A DNA stretch of 64,000 nt from positions 558,001 to 622,000 of the forward strand of contig NC_018015.1 of NCBI RefSeq assembly GCF_000265525.1, in the 5' to 3' direction. This DNA is from Thermococcus cleftensis (GTDB lineage Archaea; Methanobacteriota_B; Thermococci; Thermococcales; Thermococcaceae). The translations under genes and the position numbers were made by a program. Under the pieces are notes generated by a model. It saw only the letters and a list, made by a program, of their open reading frames with translations, had not been told where the DNA came from and searched no databases. Shown here one piece after another: positions 1-10,569 of this stretch (the stretch's first letter is position 1; every line of letters starts with the position of its first letter).

Positions 1-433
1 CGACGGCGAACGGAATCGAGTGTGGTCTCCTGCACCTGCACTCCCAGGAACCGCAGCCACGCTTTATCTCGATGATGTTCATCTTGGCGTAGTTGATGGC
101 CTTCCTGATGGCTATTCCAACCTCCTTCCCGTGGCCGATGCCAAGGCCGACGTAGCCGTCCCTGTTGCCAACTGCCGCGAGAACGCGGAAGCGGATCCTC
201 CTGCCGCTGTCGGTCATTCTGACGGTTAGGGCTATGTCAAGAACCTCCTGGTTCTCCCTGAGGTTCACCTCGGGAAGGAGCACATCAACTATCTCCGGCT
301 CCTTGATCTGGTATCCCTTGCGGAATATCTCGTGAATGTCAGTTATCTGGCCCTCCTTGACGAGCATACCGAGCTTGGTCCTCGGCTCCCACTCCTCAAG
401 GACGCGCTGGGCTATCTCTCTCGGGTCGCTCAT
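1..433 (-). CDS. rps5: Ribosomal protein uS5, partial (C-terminal end outside the window)
   Basis: Small-subunit protein that helps shape the decoding site. The minus-strand frame begins [15 protein letters not shown] and continues through the S5 double-stranded RNA-binding region and the [16 protein letters not shown] segment typical of the family, then leaves the window at position 1. About 144 residues are present. The start ATG overlaps the uL18 stop in an ATGA arrangement, which implies translational coupling. Last gene seen of the minus-strand ribosomal operon. Confidence 0.96.
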   Translation of the reverse strand, partial: MSDPREIAQRVLEEWEPRTKLGMLVKEGQITDIHEIFRKGYQIKEPEIVDVLLPEVNLRENQEVLDIALTVRMTDSGRRIRFRVLAAVGNRDGYVGLGIGHGKEVGIAIRKAINYAKMNIIEIKRGCGSWECRCRRPHSIPFAV

Positions 434-1035
434 TCTCTCGCCCCCTCAAACTTCTCGATTATCTTAGCCTTAACCTCCTCAAAGTGCTCGGGGAGCTTCT
501 CGGGCTCAAGGCCCTTGACGAGGTAACCGGAGAACTGCTTCCTATAGCGCGCCTCGTCCTCCTCCTTGAGGGCCTTGGCGTAGCTGGCTATGTGCTCACC
601 GTTTATCCTGTAGTCCTCCGGGTAGATCTCCTCGCTGTGCGGGACGTTGAGGCCAGCATCAACGGCACCCTTGAGGACGGCGAATATGCTGGAACCCCTG
701 GTCGGCGGGTGGAGGCCTATGTCCAGTATGGCCTCCTCAACGCCGGCCTTCTTGGCCTTGTAGCCGATGAGGAGACCGAGCAGGTAAGCAGATGGAGTGT
801 TTCCTCCGTGGCCTTTCCAGCCGAAGTCCCTCATGAGCTCTCTGGTGTGAGCCGAAACTATCGTCTTGTCACCCTTTGGGTCGTAAACCACTATCTGGGC
901 AATGTGGTGGTTGAGGGTCTTCCTCACCACAAGCCTAGGCTTTCCAGACTTGAGGAGGGCTAGCCTCTTGTGATAGTTAGTCTTACCCTCTCTCCTCCTC
1001 CTGAACGGAACCCTATACCTCGGTCCGTGTGCCAT
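430..1035 (-). CDS. rpl18: Ribosomal protein uL18
   Basis: 5S rRNA-binding protein of the large subunit. The product begins [21 protein letters not shown], the archaeal/eukaryotic L18 (L5e-like) signature, and is about 201 residues. The frame is open three codons further upstream, but the internal ATG at 1035 has the better spacing to the preceding GAGGTGAGA ribosome binding site. It lies 10 nt after eL19 and overlaps uS5 by 4 nt. Confidence 0.95.
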   Translation of the reverse strand: MAHGPRYRVPFRRRREGKTNYHKRLALLKSGKPRLVVRKTLNHHIAQIVVYDPKGDKTIVSAHTRELMRDFGWKGHGGNTPSAYLLGLLIGYKAKKAGVEEAILDIGLHPPTRGSSIFAVLKGAVDAGLNVPHSEEIYPEDYRINGEHIASYAKALKEEDEARYRKQFSGYLVKGLEPEKLPEHFEEVKAKIIEKFEGARE

Positions 1036-1045
1036 CTCTCTCACC

Positions 1046-1492
1046 TCACTCCTTCAAGATACCGTGCTCCTGCATGAACAGGTAGAGCTGCCTCTTGTTC
1101 TTGAACTGGCCGCCCTTGGCCCTGATGTAGAGCCTCCTGTAGGTGTGCTCGTCGATCTTGCCCTCGGCCTTGAGCTTCCTGAGCTCCTTCCTGAGGGCGC
1201 GAATGGTCATTATCCAGCGCTCCTTCTTGCCCATTCTGGCGGTCTTCTTACCCTTCTTGCTTCCAGGCCCCCTGTGACGGCCCTTCTTCCTGGCCTCCTG
1301 GAAAGCCCTCGCCCTTGCCCTGCTCTGGCCCTTGACGGGCTTCTTCCTGATGACACCGTCGTTAATAAGCCTTCTCACGTCCTCCCTGGTGATGGCAGCC
1401 GCAACGTCGTCAATCCTCTCGGGGTCGATCCAGACCCTGTTCTCACCGCACTTCAACAAATCAGCGGCAATCCTTCTCTGCATCTTGAGCAT
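1046..1492 (-). CDS. rpl19e: Ribosomal protein eL19
   Basis: Archaeal/eukaryotic-specific large-subunit protein. The sequence [20 protein letters not shown] at the N-terminus, the basic [13 protein letters not shown] segment in the middle and [11 protein letters not shown] near the end are all diagnostic. The start at 1492 follows a GAGGTGA box by 5 nt and matches the usual family start; the frame extends three codons upstream. 148 residues. Confidence 0.95.
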   Translation of the reverse strand: MLKMQRRIAADLLKCGENRVWIDPERIDDVAAAITREDVRRLINDGVIRKKPVKGQSRARARAFQEARKKGRHRGPGSKKGKKTARMGKKERWIMTIRALRKELRKLKAEGKIDEHTYRRLYIRAKGGQFKNKRQLYLFMQEHGILKE

Positions 1493-1502
1493 GAGCCTCA
1501 CC

Positions 1503-1883
1503 TCACGGGTTGAGTACCTTCACTCCAAGCTCCCTCGCCCTGGCGAGTATTGCCTCCCTCTTCCTGGCGCCAACGGTTCTCGCGATCCTTGCGGCCTGCC
1601 TGGTCGGGTCGATGGCCTCAAGCTCCTTGACGTTGTGGACGAGAACTTCCTCGTAGCCGCTCGGGTGGAGCCCGCGAACGGCCTTCGGTGAACTCCAGCC
1701 TATGCTGGGTGAGCGGGGCTTGCCCTTCTTCTTGAGCCTCATCTTGCTGTCGATTCCCTTCGGCCTGCGCCACTTCGGGTCGTTCTTGAACTTCGGATAG
1801 CGCCACCACTCCTGGCGGAGGAAGCGGGGCTTCTTCCTCTTGATCCTGGCCCTTATCTTAAGGAGTCTCGCCTTCTCGTTCAT
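1503..1883 (-). CDS. rpl32e: Ribosomal protein eL32
   Basis: Large-subunit protein found in archaea and eukaryotes. The 126-residue product contains [33 protein letters not shown] and [19 protein letters not shown], the conserved eL32 core. It is highly basic at the N-terminus. It lies 10 nt downstream of uL6 and 10 nt upstream of eL19 in the same operon. Confidence 0.96.
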   Translation of the reverse strand: MNEKARLLKIRARIKRKKPRFLRQEWWRYPKFKNDPKWRRPKGIDSKMRLKKKGKPRSPSIGWSSPKAVRGLHPSGYEEVLVHNVKELEAIDPTRQAARIARTVGARKREAILARARELGVKVLNP

Positions 1884-1893
1884 TTCTCACACC

Positions 1894-2448
1894 TCAGAAC
1901 TTTATCGGCTTACCAGCCTTCTCAACGATGTAAATTCCGTCCTGGAAGACGCGCCTGTCCCACTTGGTTATCCTCGTTGCCTGTTCGATGTTGGCAGCGG
2001 TCTGGCCGACCGCCTCCTTGTCGATGCCCTCCACGATGACCTCCTGACCGCGAACCTTGACGGTGACGCCCGGTAGTATCTTGGCCCTCCTCGGGTTCTT
2101 CTCACCGAGGAAGTTCTCGATGACGACTTCATCGCCCTGAACTTTGACGGTCATGGGGAAGTGGCTGTAGACAACCTTAAGCTTGTAGGTAAAGCCCTCG
2201 GTGACACCCCTGATCATGTTGGCTATGTGGGCCTTGAAGGTTCTCGCTATGGCTATATCGCGCTTCCTCGGGAACTCCTTGAAGACGACAACCTTGCCGT
2301 CCTCGGTGAAAATCTGAACGCCAGGGTACCTGAGCTCCCTCTCGAGCTCGCCCTTGGGACCCCTGACCTTGACGACGTTGTTCTCAACGGTGACCTCGAC
2401 TCCCTCTGGAATCTCAACCTCTTCCCTTACCCACGCGTCTATCGGCAT
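1894..2448 (-). CDS. rpl6: Ribosomal protein uL6
   Basis: Binds 23S rRNA near the sarcin-ricin loop. The product has the two-fold repeat of L6: an N-terminal half around [20 protein letters not shown] and a C-terminal half ending in [18 protein letters not shown]. The start at 2448 ([10 protein letters not shown]) is preceded by GAGGTGA; the frame is open three codons further. 184 residues, the normal archaeal size. Confidence 0.95.
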   Translation of the reverse strand: MPIDAWVREEVEIPEGVEVTVENNVVKVRGPKGELERELRYPGVQIFTEDGKVVVFKEFPRKRDIAIARTFKAHIANMIRGVTEGFTYKLKVVYSHFPMTVKVQGDEVVIENFLGEKNPRRAKILPGVTVKVRGQEVIVEGIDKEAVGQTAANIEQATRITKWDRRVFQDGIYIVEKAGKPIKF

Positions 2449-2458
2449 TGCTCTCACC

Positions 2459-2851
2459 TCAGTAGACGTAGGCTATCAGCCTTCCGCCGATTCCCTTCTC
2501 GATGGCTTCCTTGTGGGTCATGACGCCCTGGGAGGTCGAGACGATAAGGATACCGAACTCGAAGGCCGGAAGGAACCTCTTCTCCCAGGCCTCGAACTCC
2601 CTGGCCTTGACCGGGAAGCGTGGCTTTATTGCGCCAGCCTTGTTGATCTTGCCTATGAGCTGCACCCTGTAGATGCCTGCCCTTCCGTCGTCTATGAACT
2701 CAAACTCGCCGATGTAGCCGTTCTCCTGCATAACCCTGAGAACCTCTCCCATGAGCTTGGAGGCCGGCTTGAGGTAGACCTCCTTCTTCCCGACCCTCTC
2801 GCTGTTGGTTATGTGGGAGAGAGCGTTCGCCAGCGGATCAAGTAGAGTCAT
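2459..2851 (-). CDS. rps8: Ribosomal protein uS8
   Basis: 16S rRNA central-domain binding protein. The N-terminus [17 protein letters not shown] and the C-terminal [19 protein letters not shown] motif identify the S8 family. 130 residues, the standard archaeal length. It follows uS14 after 11 nt and precedes uL6. Confidence 0.96.
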   Translation of the reverse strand: MTLLDPLANALSHITNSERVGKKEVYLKPASKLMGEVLRVMQENGYIGEFEFIDDGRAGIYRVQLIGKINKAGAIKPRFPVKAREFEAWEKRFLPAFEFGILIVSTSQGVMTHKEAIEKGIGGRLIAYVY

Positions 2852-2862
2852 CTCCTCTCACC

Positions 2863-3033
2863 TCACTCGTACTTCTTAAAGCCCAGCTTGGGGGCTATCT
2901 CTCTAAAGCAGTGCCTGCAGAGCATAAGGCCGTGTATCCTGATTATCGGCCCGTACTGGCCGCAGCGCACGCACCTTCTCGCGCCCTTCCCAAACTTTCT
3001 GGGCTTCCTCTTGTTGTAGTCAGCCTTCGCCAT
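2863..3033 (-). CDS. rps14: Ribosomal protein uS14 (zinc-binding)
   Basis: 56-residue protein read directly from the gap between uL5 and uS8. It starts [17 protein letters not shown] and ends LGFKKYE. It carries the zinc-ribbon cysteines CVRCGQYG and CRHCF, as expected for the short zinc-binding archaeal uS14. Its place between uL5 and uS8 is the universal spc-operon order. ATG at 3033 lies 2 nt from the uL5 stop. Confidence 0.95.
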   Translation of the reverse strand: MAKADYNKRKPRKFGKGARRCVRCGQYGPIIRIHGLMLCRHCFREIAPKLGFKKYE

Positions 3034-3034
3034 C

Positions 3035-3586
3035 TCACAATCCCTCCACGGTGACCTTAAACTCCTCCATAGCGAAGACGATACCCTCCTCCTTGGTCAG
3101 CTTGTGCCTGTTCGGTATCTTCTTCCTCTGCCTCTTCCTCTTGGCGACCCTGAATCCGGGCCTCTCGAGGGTGACGCAGACGTCCATACCGAAGATGCCT
3201 ATCTCCGGGTCGTACTCGACGCCGGGTATGTTGATATGCTCCTGGATTCCGAAGCAGAAGTTGCCGTGCTCGTCGAAGTTGCTGGCTTTGAGCTTCCTGT
3301 CTACGGCCTCAAGGAGTCTGTCGAGCATCTCCTCGGCCTTCTTGCCGCGGAGGGTGACCTTGACCGCTATCGGCTCGCCGCGCCTGATGCCGAAGTCCTT
3401 GTTGGTCTGCTTGGCCCTTCTCCTTATCGGCTTCTGGCCGACGAGTCCCTCCAGCATGGTCTCGGCCTTGGTAAGCCTCTCACCGCTCTCGCCGACACCA
3501 ATGTTTATGGTGACCTTCGCAATCCTGGGCCTTCTCATCGGGTGAGCTTCCCAGTCCGCCAGGATGGCCTCTCTGTTGATCTGCAT
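3035..3586 (-). CDS. rpl5: Ribosomal protein uL5
   Basis: 5S rRNA-binding protein that contacts P-site tRNA. The product contains [19 protein letters not shown] near the N-terminus and the [10 protein letters not shown]-like basic segment plus [13 protein letters not shown] at the C-terminus. 183 residues. Standard position between eS4 and uS14. Confidence 0.96.
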   Translation of the reverse strand: MQINREAILADWEAHPMRRPRIAKVTINIGVGESGERLTKAETMLEGLVGQKPIRRRAKQTNKDFGIRRGEPIAVKVTLRGKKAEEMLDRLLEAVDRKLKASNFDEHGNFCFGIQEHINIPGVEYDPEIGIFGMDVCVTLERPGFRVAKRKRQRKKIPNRHKLTKEEGIVFAMEEFKVTVEGL

Positions 3587-3597
3587 CTCATCTCACC

Positions 3598-4329
3598 TCA
3601 CGGAAGGGAAATCTCCGGCTTGTCCTTACCAACGACGAAGGCGTACTCCTTCAGGGTATCGAAGAGCTCGCCGTTCTCGTCCTCGATGGTGACGACGTCC
3701 GGCCAGCCCATCGGGAACTGCCTGACCTCGACGACCTTACCCTTCCTCGCGACGTTCTTACCCTGGGTAACGAAGACGTAGGCACCGACCTCGAACGGGA
3801 GAACTTCGATGACCTCCCTGTCGGGGACCTTCATGAGGACGGTGTAGGCGGTCATGTACTTGTCCTTCTCGTCGATGGTGACCAGGTGGTTGCTTCCGTC
3901 GTGGAGGTTGAGCTGAACCTTGGCTCCCTTGACCATGCGCTTGTTGCTTATCCTGAGCGGCTTGATGTTGGCTTCCTTCTCGCTTATCGGGTGGAGTATG
4001 AGCTTACCGATCCTGTTCGGAAGAACCCTGTAGTGCTCGCCGGTCTCGGGAATAGAGATGACGTCCATGATTCCGACCGGGAACTTGTAGTCCTTCCTAA
4101 CCCTGCCATCAACGAGTATCTTGCCCTCGTTGAGTATCTTCCTAGCCTCGCGGGCGGTCCTGGCGTAGCCGAGGTAGTCCCTCACGATGTAGAGCAGGGG
4201 TATCGAGGTCTTCATACTGTGCGGACCCGGCCTCGGCCTGACCGCCCACTTGTAGGCCTTCCTGTGTATATACCACTGATTGGGAGCGGCAAGCCTCTTA
4301 AGGTGCCTCTTGGCTCCTTTCCTCGCCAT
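3598..4329 (-). CDS. rps4e: Ribosomal protein eS4
   Basis: Archaeal/eukaryotic small-subunit protein with an S4-type RNA-binding motif ([20 protein letters not shown]) followed by a KOW-like segment near the C-terminus ([15 protein letters not shown]). ATG 4329 overlaps the uL24 stop as ATGA. A TTG one codon upstream is possible but has no separate support. 243 residues. Confidence 0.95.
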   Translation of the reverse strand: MARKGAKRHLKRLAAPNQWYIHRKAYKWAVRPRPGPHSMKTSIPLLYIVRDYLGYARTAREARKILNEGKILVDGRVRKDYKFPVGIMDVISIPETGEHYRVLPNRIGKLILHPISEKEANIKPLRISNKRMVKGAKVQLNLHDGSNHLVTIDEKDKYMTAYTVLMKVPDREVIEVLPFEVGAYVFVTQGKNVARKGKVVEVRQFPMGWPDVVTIEDENGELFDTLKEYAFVVGKDKPEISLP

Positions 4330-4694
4330 CAACCAGCCCTCCTATTAATTATCTTCTCTCTCCTCTCATCGTCGAGGTTGAGCTCGATTATCATAACGTT
4401 CGACGGGTGGAGCGGGTAGAACACCTCGGTCCCGTCGGTCCTCTTCTGGGTGACGCCCTCAACGTGTATCCTGTACCTCTTGAGGTCAACCTCAACGACC
4501 TTTCCTTCCTTGCCCTTGAAGTCGCCGCGCATAACGCGAACCTTGTCGCCCTCCCTAATGGGCATGCTCCTGATGCCGTACTTGTTCCTGAGCTCCTTGC
4601 TCAGGGTAGCGGCCATTATCTTGCTCCTAAGGTGAAGGGGAGCGTTGTAGAGGAACTTCCTCTGCTTCCTCGGCTGCCTGGTCTTCAACTCCAT
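4329..4694 (-). CDS. rpl24: Ribosomal protein uL24
   Basis: Assembly-initiating large-subunit protein. The KOW motif ([21 protein letters not shown]) and the N-terminal [16 protein letters not shown] segment of archaeal L24 are both present. Start 4694 (MELKTRQ) is 5 nt after GAGGTGA; the frame opens three codons earlier. 121 residues. Confidence 0.95.
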   Translation of the reverse strand: MELKTRQPRKQRKFLYNAPLHLRSKIMAATLSKELRNKYGIRSMPIREGDKVRVMRGDFKGKEGKVVEVDLKRYRIHVEGVTQKRTDGTEVFYPLHPSNVMIIELNLDDERREKIINRRAG

Positions 4695-4704
4695 CTTTCT
4701 CACC

Positions 4705-5130
4705 TCACAACACTATGCTCGCTATGCTGCCGAGCCTGACCCAGCGCTCGGCGGCCTCCCTGGCTATGGCACCTCTAATCTCGGTTCCCCTCGGAACACC
4801 CTCAGGGGTAACTATCGCTGCCGCGTTGTCCTCGAACTTGACGCGCATGCCGTCAAGGCGCCTGTATTCCTTCCTCTGCCTGACAATAACCGCCCTGACG
4901 ACCTGGTGCCTGATGTCGGGCCTTCCCTTCTTGACGGTGGCGACGACCATGTCGCCGACTCCAGCGCTAGCGAGCCTCCTCCTGGTGCCCTTGTAGCCGA
5001 CGACGCCGATTATCTGGATGACCTTGGCGCCGCTGTTGTCGGCAACCTTGAGGTAAGCACCTATTGGGAGAGCGCGGGTCGGCCTGACTGGACTAATTCC
5101 TCTCGTAGCACCTGCACCCTTCTTCGCCAT
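4705..5130 (-). CDS. rpl14: Ribosomal protein uL14
   Basis: Large-subunit protein at the subunit interface. The conserved [16 protein letters not shown] motif lies near residue 30 and [15 protein letters not shown] near residue 100. 141 residues, as in other archaea. It lies between uS17 and uL24 in the canonical order. Confidence 0.97.
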   Translation of the reverse strand: MAKKGAGATRGISPVRPTRALPIGAYLKVADNSGAKVIQIIGVVGYKGTRRRLASAGVGDMVVATVKKGRPDIRHQVVRAVIVRQRKEYRRLDGMRVKFEDNAAAIVTPEGVPRGTEIRGAIAREAAERWVRLGSIASIVL

Positions 5131-5135
5131 TCATA

Positions 5136-5471
5136 TCACCTCTCGCCAGCCCTCTTGGTAACGGCAACGACGACCCAGCTCTTGGTCTTGCTTATCGGCC
5201 TGGTCTCGGCTATGAGGACCCTGTCACCGACCCTGGCGTTTATGCACTCGGGGTTGTGAGCGTGAACCTTGCTCCTCCTGAGCTCATACCTCTCGTACTT
5301 CTTGAGGTAGTGGTAGTGCTGCCTCTCGACGACGACGGTCTTCTTGCCCTTGTCGCTGACGACTATTCCCTCGAAGTACCTGCCGTGTATCTTGAGGTGC
5401 CCGTGCCAGGGGCAGTGGGGATCGTCACACTTCTCAGCGGGAGGCTGAACCTTCAATCCAATCTCTCTCAT
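5136..5471 (-). CDS. rps17: Ribosomal protein uS17
   Basis: Primary 16S rRNA-binding protein. [20 protein letters not shown] and the [22 protein letters not shown]-fold segment identify archaeal S17. The ATG at 5471 overlaps the rnp1 stop (ATGA) and follows GAGGTGGCGAAA; a GTG three codons upstream (5480) is an alternative. 111 residues from 5471. Confidence 0.94.
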   Translation of the reverse strand: MREIGLKVQPPAEKCDDPHCPWHGHLKIHGRYFEGIVVSDKGKKTVVVERQHYHYLKKYERYELRRSKVHAHNPECINARVGDRVLIAETRPISKTKSWVVVAVTKRAGER

Positions 5472-5845
5472 TTTCGCCACCTCTTCTTCAATCTCATCTC
5501 GGGTCTTCCAATCAGCTCTTTTCCGTTGATCCGGATTCTCTTATCGCCAACCTCAAACTCGAGCTCCACCACGTCCTTCGGGATAACCCAGACCCTCTCA
5601 CCGCCGATGGTGAGGGTGTTCCTAGTCTCGTCAAGGACGTAGCCCTCGATGCCAACCAGCTCTGGATGAGATGCCCTTATAATTTTTGCTTTCAGCCCTA
5701 TAAGCTCGCTCCAGATTATGTTTTTCTGGTTCACTCGACCTCTATGAGCTCCTCTGAAAACCCAAGGTCTGCGAGCAATTTCTTGACCCTTTCTCTGTGG
5801 TCGCCCTGGAGTTCTATCCTTCCCTTCTTTACAGTCCCACCGCAT
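5468..5845 (-). CDS. rnp1: RNase P protein component 1 (Rpp29/Pop4)
   Basis: Protein subunit of archaeal RNase P, which trims tRNA 5' leaders; it binds the Rpp21 subunit and the catalytic RNA. The core [30 protein letters not shown] and the C-terminal [13 protein letters not shown] are family hallmarks. Two starts are credible. The long frame from 5845 (125 residues) overlaps aIF1 by 115 nt and resembles the N-terminus annotated for Pyrococcus homologues as I recall them. A GTG at 5734 overlaps the aIF1 stop (GTGA), sits next to a GAGGTC box and gives an 88-residue core. The coordinates give the longer form. Confidence 0.9.
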   Translation of the reverse strand: MRWDCKEGKDRTPGRPQRKGQEIARRPWVFRGAHRGRVNQKNIIWSELIGLKAKIIRASHPELVGIEGYVLDETRNTLTIGGERVWVIPKDVVELEFEVGDKRIRINGKELIGRPEMRLKKRWRK

Positions 5846-6027
5846 GCCAGCTTCGCCTTCAGCTTCTTTGCTATGTCCTCGAGGTCAAACTCCTTCTCGT
5901 CTATGCCCTCGATTATGGTTTTAAGCTTTCCGTATCTGGCCTTCTCGATGTAGACCCTAATCCTCTGTTGCTCCTTCAGGACCTCCTTAAAGAGCATCTC
6001 ATCCAGAGGGTTAACAATCCTTGGCAC
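5731..6027 (-). CDS. Translation initiation factor aIF1 (SUI1)
   Basis: Small factor that monitors start-codon selection on the 30S subunit. The 98-residue product has the SUI1 fold signature: [20 protein letters not shown], the basic [20 protein letters not shown] loop and a final LLADLGF helix. It lies 6 nt downstream of uL29 and overlaps the rnp1 reading frame. Confidence 0.94.
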   Translation of the reverse strand: MPRIVNPLDEMLFKEVLKEQQRIRVYIEKARYGKLKTIIEGIDEKEFDLEDIAKKLKAKLACGGTVKKGRIELQGDHRERVKKLLADLGFSEELIEVE

Positions 6028-6033
6028 CGAACC

Positions 6034-6234
6034 TCACCTTTTCTCCCTAAGCTTCTCCTTCTTTATGGTAAGCAGGCGCGCTATGTCGCGCCTGAGGTTC
6101 CTTATGACCATGGGGTTCTCGATGGAGGCCCCCATGGTGAGCACACCCCTCTCCTTGGCAAGCTCGAGGCGGAGCTCCCTGAGCTTCTTGTCTATCTCCT
6201 CAATGCTCATCTCCCTAATCTCACTCGGCTTCAT
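6034..6234 (-). CDS. rpl29: Ribosomal protein uL29
   Basis: Helical-hairpin protein at the polypeptide exit tunnel. The 66-residue product [20 protein letters not shown] ... [18 protein letters not shown] is typical. It overlaps the 3' end of uS3 by 14 nt. Confidence 0.96.
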   Translation of the reverse strand: MKPSEIREMSIEEIDKKLRELRLELAKERGVLTMGASIENPMVIRNLRRDIARLLTIKKEKLREKR

Positions 6235-6853
6235 TGGTGCTCACCTCTTCCTCCTGAACCTTCTCAAGGACCTCAATCTCGTCCGGGAGCTTGGCGTCGG
6301 GCGGCATGATGGAGACCTTGACACCTATGACACCGAGCTTGAGCTTGGCCTGGGCGTAGCCCTTGCTGACGAGGGTCTCGGCCGGGTTGCCAACCTTGGC
6401 GAGGTAGCCCTGGTAGAAGCGGACGCTCTTTGCCCTCTCTCCGGTGAGCTTTCCGCTCAGGCGAATCTCAACGCCCCTTGCACCGTTCCTCATGATGGCC
6501 CTGATTGCTGAATAGGCAGCCCTCCTGAAGTGGACGCCCCTCTCGAGGGCCTGAGCCAAGCGAACCGCCTGAACTTTGGCGTTGAGGTAGGGGTTCTTTA
6601 TTTCCTCAACCTCAATCTGCGGGTTCTCAAGGCCGAACTGCCTCTCAAGGATCCTGGTGAGCTCCCTGATGCGCCTTCCACCTCTGCCTATGACGTAGCC
6701 GGGGTTGGCGGCGAAGATGGTGACCTTGGTTCCAAGGGGAGTCTTCTTGATGTCTATTCCACCGTAGCCCGCCCTGCGGAGCTCCTTCTCAAGGTACTCG
6801 TCGATGAGCATCTCCTTAACGCCTTCCTTGATGAAGTATCTCTCGATCGCCAA
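6221..6853 (-). CDS. rps3: Ribosomal protein uS3
   Basis: Forms part of the mRNA entry channel. It has a KH domain with the conserved [17 protein letters not shown] loop (about residues 50-65) and the C-terminal S3 domain ([18 protein letters not shown]). The likely start is a TTG at 6853 (encoded [11 protein letters not shown], read as [11 protein letters not shown]), 5 nt after a strong GGAGGTGA; a GTG at 6862 lies inside that box. About 210 residues. Confidence 0.95.
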   Translation of the reverse strand: MAIERYFIKEGVKEMLIDEYLEKELRRAGYGGIDIKKTPLGTKVTIFAANPGYVIGRGGRRIRELTRILERQFGLENPQIEVEEIKNPYLNAKVQAVRLAQALERGVHFRRAAYSAIRAIMRNGARGVEIRLSGKLTGERAKSVRFYQGYLAKVGNPAETLVSKGYAQAKLKLGVIGVKVSIMPPDAKLPDEIEVLEKVQEEEVSTNEAE

Positions 6854-6858
6854 AAGTC

Positions 6859-7329
6859 TCACCTCCTAACTTCCTCAACGACTATCTCGATGTGGGTGGT
6901 CTGCTCGTTGAACGGCGTGGCTCTGCCGAAGGCCCTCGGTATGTAACCCCTGAGGACGGGCCCCCTGTGTGCCGCGGCGTGGATTATCCTGAGCCTGTCC
7001 GGGTCGAGGCCCTTCTGCTCGGCGTTGTTCTTGGCGTTGAGGAGGACCTTCTTAACGGCCTTGGCGACCTTGACCGGGTAGCGTCCCGGACCGAAGCCCT
7101 TGCCCGGCTTGTGGCCCTGGCTGTCGTTGAAGCGCCTCATCGGAACCGGCCTTCTAAGGTTTATGACGTCGTCGAGGTAGCGGAGAGCGTCGTTGAGCAT
7201 CATGCCCCTTATCTCCCTGAGGAGCTCGACGCTGTGCTTGGGGGATATCCTGAGATCCCTTCCGCTGGCGCGAGCCATTCTATCTGGGTCAAAATTTTGG
7301 AATGAGTAGGAAAACCTGCCCCTGCTCAT
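6859..7329 (-). CDS. rpl22: Ribosomal protein uL22
   Basis: Lines the polypeptide exit tunnel. It begins [20 protein letters not shown] and contains [20 protein letters not shown] and the [17 protein letters not shown] beta-hairpin region of archaeal L22. 156 residues. Position between uS19 and uS3 is canonical. Confidence 0.96.
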   Translation of the reverse strand: MSRGRFSYSFQNFDPDRMARASGRDLRISPKHSVELLREIRGMMLNDALRYLDDVINLRRPVPMRRFNDSQGHKPGKGFGPGRYPVKVAKAVKKVLLNAKNNAEQKGLDPDRLRIIHAAAHRGPVLRGYIPRAFGRATPFNEQTTHIEIVVEEVRR

Positions 7330-7339
7330 CTAAACCACC

Positions 7340-7741
7340 TCACTTGACCGCCACGAACATCGATGACCTGGTCGCACCGACACCCGGCGAGCCGTGCTGG
7401 ACGATCTTCCTCGTGAGGGCGAACTCGCCGAGGTAGTGGCCTATCATCTCCTCCTTGATCTCAATCGGGACGAACTCCTTTCCATTGTAGACGTGTATGG
7501 TAATGCCGACCATCTCGGGGAGTATGACCATGTCCCTGCTGTGGGTCCTTATGGGCTTCTTGTACTTGCCCTTCTTGGCGAGCCTTATCTTCCTCAGGAG
7601 CTTCTTCTGCTCCGGGGAAAGACCGCGCTTGAGGCTTCTCCTCTGCCTGGCCGGGAGGAGCTTGGCGAAGTCCTCCAGTGACATGTTGAGCAGTTCCTCG
7701 AAGGTGTAACCCCTATACCTGAACTCCTTCTTTCTCGCCAT
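7340..7741 (-). CDS. rps19: Ribosomal protein uS19
   Basis: Head protein of the small subunit. Contains [18 protein letters not shown] and [20 protein letters not shown], the S19 signature. Start 7741 ([12 protein letters not shown]) is chosen over upstream in-frame ATG and GTG codons that lie within the ribosome-binding region. 133 residues. Confidence 0.95.
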   Translation of the reverse strand: MARKKEFRYRGYTFEELLNMSLEDFAKLLPARQRRSLKRGLSPEQKKLLRKIRLAKKGKYKKPIRTHSRDMVILPEMVGITIHVYNGKEFVPIEIKEEMIGHYLGEFALTRKIVQHGSPGVGATRSSMFVAVK

Positions 7742-7746
7742 CTTCA

Positions 7747-8466
7747 TCACTTCCTCCTACCCGTTCTTCTCGCGGCTATGTGACCGACCTTCCTTCCGGG
7801 CGGAGCGCGCCTCGAAACGGTGCTCGGCCTTCCTATGTGGTGCTCCTTACCACCGTGCGGGTGGTTCACCGCGTTCATCTTGACACCCCTCGGCTTCGGC
7901 CAGAACCTGTTCCTGGCCTTGGCTATGTAGTAGGCCTTGCCCGCCTTGACGATTGGCTTCTCGAGCCTTCCACCGCCGGCGACGACACCTATGGTGGCCC
8001 TGCACTCGGGCTTGAACTGCTTGAGCTCACCGCTCGGAAGCTGGACTATGACCTTGTCCTTCTCCCTGCTGACGACGAGCGCGTAGGCACCTCCAGCGCG
8101 GACGTACTTGCCGCCATCGCCCGGAACACCCTCGATGTCGTAGACGTAGCTTCCCTCAGGTATCATCGCGAGCGGAAGGGTGTTGCCTATCTTTATCGGG
8201 GCGTTCGGGCCTATCGCTATCTCCTCGCCAACGAGGAGTCCCTCGGGGGCGATGATGAGCTTCTCCATACCGTTCTCGAACTTGACGCGGGCGACCGGAG
8301 CGGTCCTGCCCGGGTCGTGGAGTATCTCGACGACCTTGCCGACGAGGGTCTTCTCCTTGGTAATGTTGAGTGGAACGTACCTGACGGCACCCCTGTATCT
8401 ATGGGAAGGGGCCCTAAAGGTCGTGGTTCCCTTACCTCTCCTCTGCTGGATCAAACTCTTTCCCAT
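7747..8466 (-). CDS. rpl2: Ribosomal protein uL2
   Basis: Needed for peptidyl-transferase centre assembly. The signature [19 protein letters not shown] is present near the C-terminus, with the SH3-like [15 protein letters not shown] segment before it. Start 8466 ([13 protein letters not shown]) is preceded by GGGGTGAG. 239 residues. Confidence 0.96.
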   Translation of the reverse strand: MGKSLIQQRRGKGTTTFRAPSHRYRGAVRYVPLNITKEKTLVGKVVEILHDPGRTAPVARVKFENGMEKLIIAPEGLLVGEEIAIGPNAPIKIGNTLPLAMIPEGSYVYDIEGVPGDGGKYVRAGGAYALVVSREKDKVIVQLPSGELKQFKPECRATIGVVAGGGRLEKPIVKAGKAYYIAKARNRFWPKPRGVKMNAVNHPHGGKEHHIGRPSTVSRRAPPGRKVGHIAARRTGRRK

Positions 8467-8479
8467 CTCACTCACCCCG

Positions 8480-8740
8480 TCAGAACAATCCTATCCTTGC
8501 GGCAACCTCACTTGCGCTGTACTCAGGCTTGAGCTTCACGTAGGCCTTCTTCTCTCCCCTCATGGTTATGAGGGTGTTGACCTTCTCGACCTTGACCTCG
8601 AACATCTCTTCCACGGCCCTCTTGATGTCCTGCTTGGTGGCTCTCCTGTCAACTATGAAGGTGAGCTTGTTCTCGTTCTCTATCATCGCCACGGCCTTCT
8701 CCGTGACGACCGGCTTGATGATGACCTTGTACGGATCCAT
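8480..8740 (-). CDS. rpl23: Ribosomal protein uL23
   Basis: Exit-tunnel protein and docking site for SRP. The 86-residue product [20 protein letters not shown] ... [24 protein letters not shown] matches the archaeal L23 core without extensions. Confidence 0.96.
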   Translation of the reverse strand: MDPYKVIIKPVVTEKAVAMIENENKLTFIVDRRATKQDIKRAVEEMFEVKVEKVNTLITMRGEKKAYVKLKPEYSASEVAARIGLF

Positions 8741-8746
8741 CTCTCA

Positions 8747-9514
8747 TCACCCGTAAATCTCCCTAAGCCTCTCTATGGCTCCCTTCGTCCATATGGTGAG
8801 CCTTCCGGGGTGGGTTCCCGGGGCGAGGAGCTCGGCACTGAGGTTCTCAACGGTGACCACGTCAACGCCGGGGTGGTTCCTCGCGCCCTGGACGATGCCC
8901 TCGTTCTTGGCAACGACGATGAGCGGGCCCTTGGCCTTCTTGTAGCGCCTTCCGCGCATCTTACCCTTACCGGCCCTTATCTTGGTGTTCCTCTTGGCCC
9001 TCTCGATGTCGTCCCAGACGCCGAGCTTCTTGAATATCTCCCTGGTCTGGGCGGTCTTGAAGACCTTCTCGAGGTCGTCGGTGACCACTATCGGAACCTG
9101 CGGGACGTTGTCAACGATGTGACCCCTGGCCCTGACGAGGTCGTAGTTGGCCGTAGCCGCTATCGCGCTCATTATGGCGAGCCTGCGCTCCTTCTTGTTG
9201 ATGTCCTCCCAGATGATCTTCTCGACCTTGGGCGGGTGGGTTCTCCTTCCACCCCTCGCGAACGGCACGAAGGCGGCAAACCTCGGGGAGGTCTTTATCC
9301 TCTCAACCCTGGCCATTCCGTGGCCCTTGCCTATGTTCTCGGTGACCCTTCTCTTGCCGGCCATCGGGTCCCTGCCCTGGGGCTGTATCCTGTGGGTCCA
9401 GGAAGCGATGACGGCACGCCTGATGAGGTCGGGCCTGTAAGGAGTGCTGAAGACCTTTGGAAGCTCTATCTCCTCCACCGGCTCGCCTTCGAGATTGAAA
9501 ACCTTAACCTTCAT
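8747..9514 (-). CDS. rpl4: Ribosomal protein uL4
   Basis: Exit-tunnel protein. The 255-residue product contains the archaeal/eukaryotic L4e segments [20 protein letters not shown] and [20 protein letters not shown]. The start [19 protein letters not shown] at 9514 follows GAGGTGAGATAG. It lies between uL3 and uL23. Confidence 0.96.
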   Translation of the reverse strand: MKVKVFNLEGEPVEEIELPKVFSTPYRPDLIRRAVIASWTHRIQPQGRDPMAGKRRVTENIGKGHGMARVERIKTSPRFAAFVPFARGGRRTHPPKVEKIIWEDINKKERRLAIMSAIAATANYDLVRARGHIVDNVPQVPIVVTDDLEKVFKTAQTREIFKKLGVWDDIERAKRNTKIRAGKGKMRGRRYKKAKGPLIVVAKNEGIVQGARNHPGVDVVTVENLSAELLAPGTHPGRLTIWTKGAIERLREIYG

Positions 9515-9524
9515 CTATCTCACC

Positions 9525-10568
9525 TCACTGCTTGGACTCCCTACTGACGTAGGTTATCTGCGGCCTCTCAACGGGCGGCTTCTTCTTCGGCGGCCTTATG
9601 GCAGGCCTGACCCTGATGATCCTCTTGAAGGAACCAGGCACGGTGCCCTGTATCATGAGGAAGTCGCTCCTTATTATTCCGTAGTGCGGGAAGCCTCCCT
9701 TCGGGGTGATCTCGATCTCGTTCTTCTCGTCGAGCTTGAGCTTGCCGTTCTCGCCTATGGCTATGAGTCTCTTGTTGAACTCGGTCCTGTGGTGGAAGCC
9801 CATCTGGCCCGCCTGCGGGACGGTCCACATGACCCTGGTCGGGTGCCACGGGCCGAGGTTACCGATGTGCCTGCCCTTTCCAGCGCGCTGGGCCTTGTGG
9901 AACTGTATCTTGACACCCCAGCGCTTGACCGGGCCCTGGGTTCCCTTGCCCTTGGTCACCGCTATGACGTCGAGTAGCTCGCCCTCGTGGAGAACCTCGC
10001 TCGCGCGGAGCTCCTTGCCGATCTTCTCCTTGGCGTAGTCGAACTTGGCCCTGACGTCGTCGCCACCGATGGCGTACTCCATGACCTCGGGCTTCTTCTT
10101 GAGCTTGATGAGCCACGGCTGGGTGTGGACGAGAAGGCGGACGTCAACTATCTCGCCGTCGTTGACGAGATCCTCAAGCTGGCCGAGCTTGGCCTTGAAA
10201 GCCTCCTCGTCGTAGTTCTTCGGCAGGGTCTTTATGCGCCTCCTAACGTAATCGTTGAGCTCGTGGAACCAGACCTCGGTGGCCGTTTCAAGTCCGAGGT
10301 AGCCCTGCCTGTAGGCCCTGATGCCGTAGACGAAGAGCGGCGGGACCTCGACTACCGTGACCGGCATGAATATCTCCTTGCCCTTGGTGAGTCCTGGTCT
10401 GTCGTCTATCATAAGGACGTGGGTCATGCCGGCCTTGTAGCCGGCGAAACCAAGCATCCTGACCTCACTGTCCTGCGGCCACTTTCTGATTCTCGGGACT
10501 ATGCTCTTGGCCCTCTTTCTTGGGGAGTAAGCCAGTGAACCTCTCCTTGGCCTGTGTATTTTTCCCAT
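9525..10568 (-). CDS. rpl3: Ribosomal protein uL3
   Basis: Organises the peptidyl-transferase centre. The product starts [20 protein letters not shown] and contains the central extension region [20 protein letters not shown] and a C-terminal [19 protein letters not shown]. 347 residues, the usual archaeal size. First ribosomal protein of the operon, 1 nt after the upstream methyltransferase stop codon region. Confidence 0.96.
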   Translation of the reverse strand: MGKIHRPRRGSLAYSPRKRAKSIVPRIRKWPQDSEVRMLGFAGYKAGMTHVLMIDDRPGLTKGKEIFMPVTVVEVPPLFVYGIRAYRQGYLGLETATEVWFHELNDYVRRRIKTLPKNYDEEAFKAKLGQLEDLVNDGEIVDVRLLVHTQPWLIKLKKKPEVMEYAIGGDDVRAKFDYAKEKIGKELRASEVLHEGELLDVIAVTKGKGTQGPVKRWGVKIQFHKAQRAGKGRHIGNLGPWHPTRVMWTVPQAGQMGFHHRTEFNKRLIAIGENGKLKLDEKNEIEITPKGGFPHYGIIRSDFLMIQGTVPGSFKRIIRVRPAIRPPKKKPPVERPQITYVSRESKQ

Positions 10569-10569
10569 C

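Noticed and set aside
484-963. Long plus-strand open frames opposite the ribosomal genes (for example 484-963, 3104-3781, 7780-8532, 8180-9547)
   Set aside because: They are shadows of highly conserved minus-strand ribosomal genes in GC-rich DNA; no ribosome binding site, TATA box or family resemblance.
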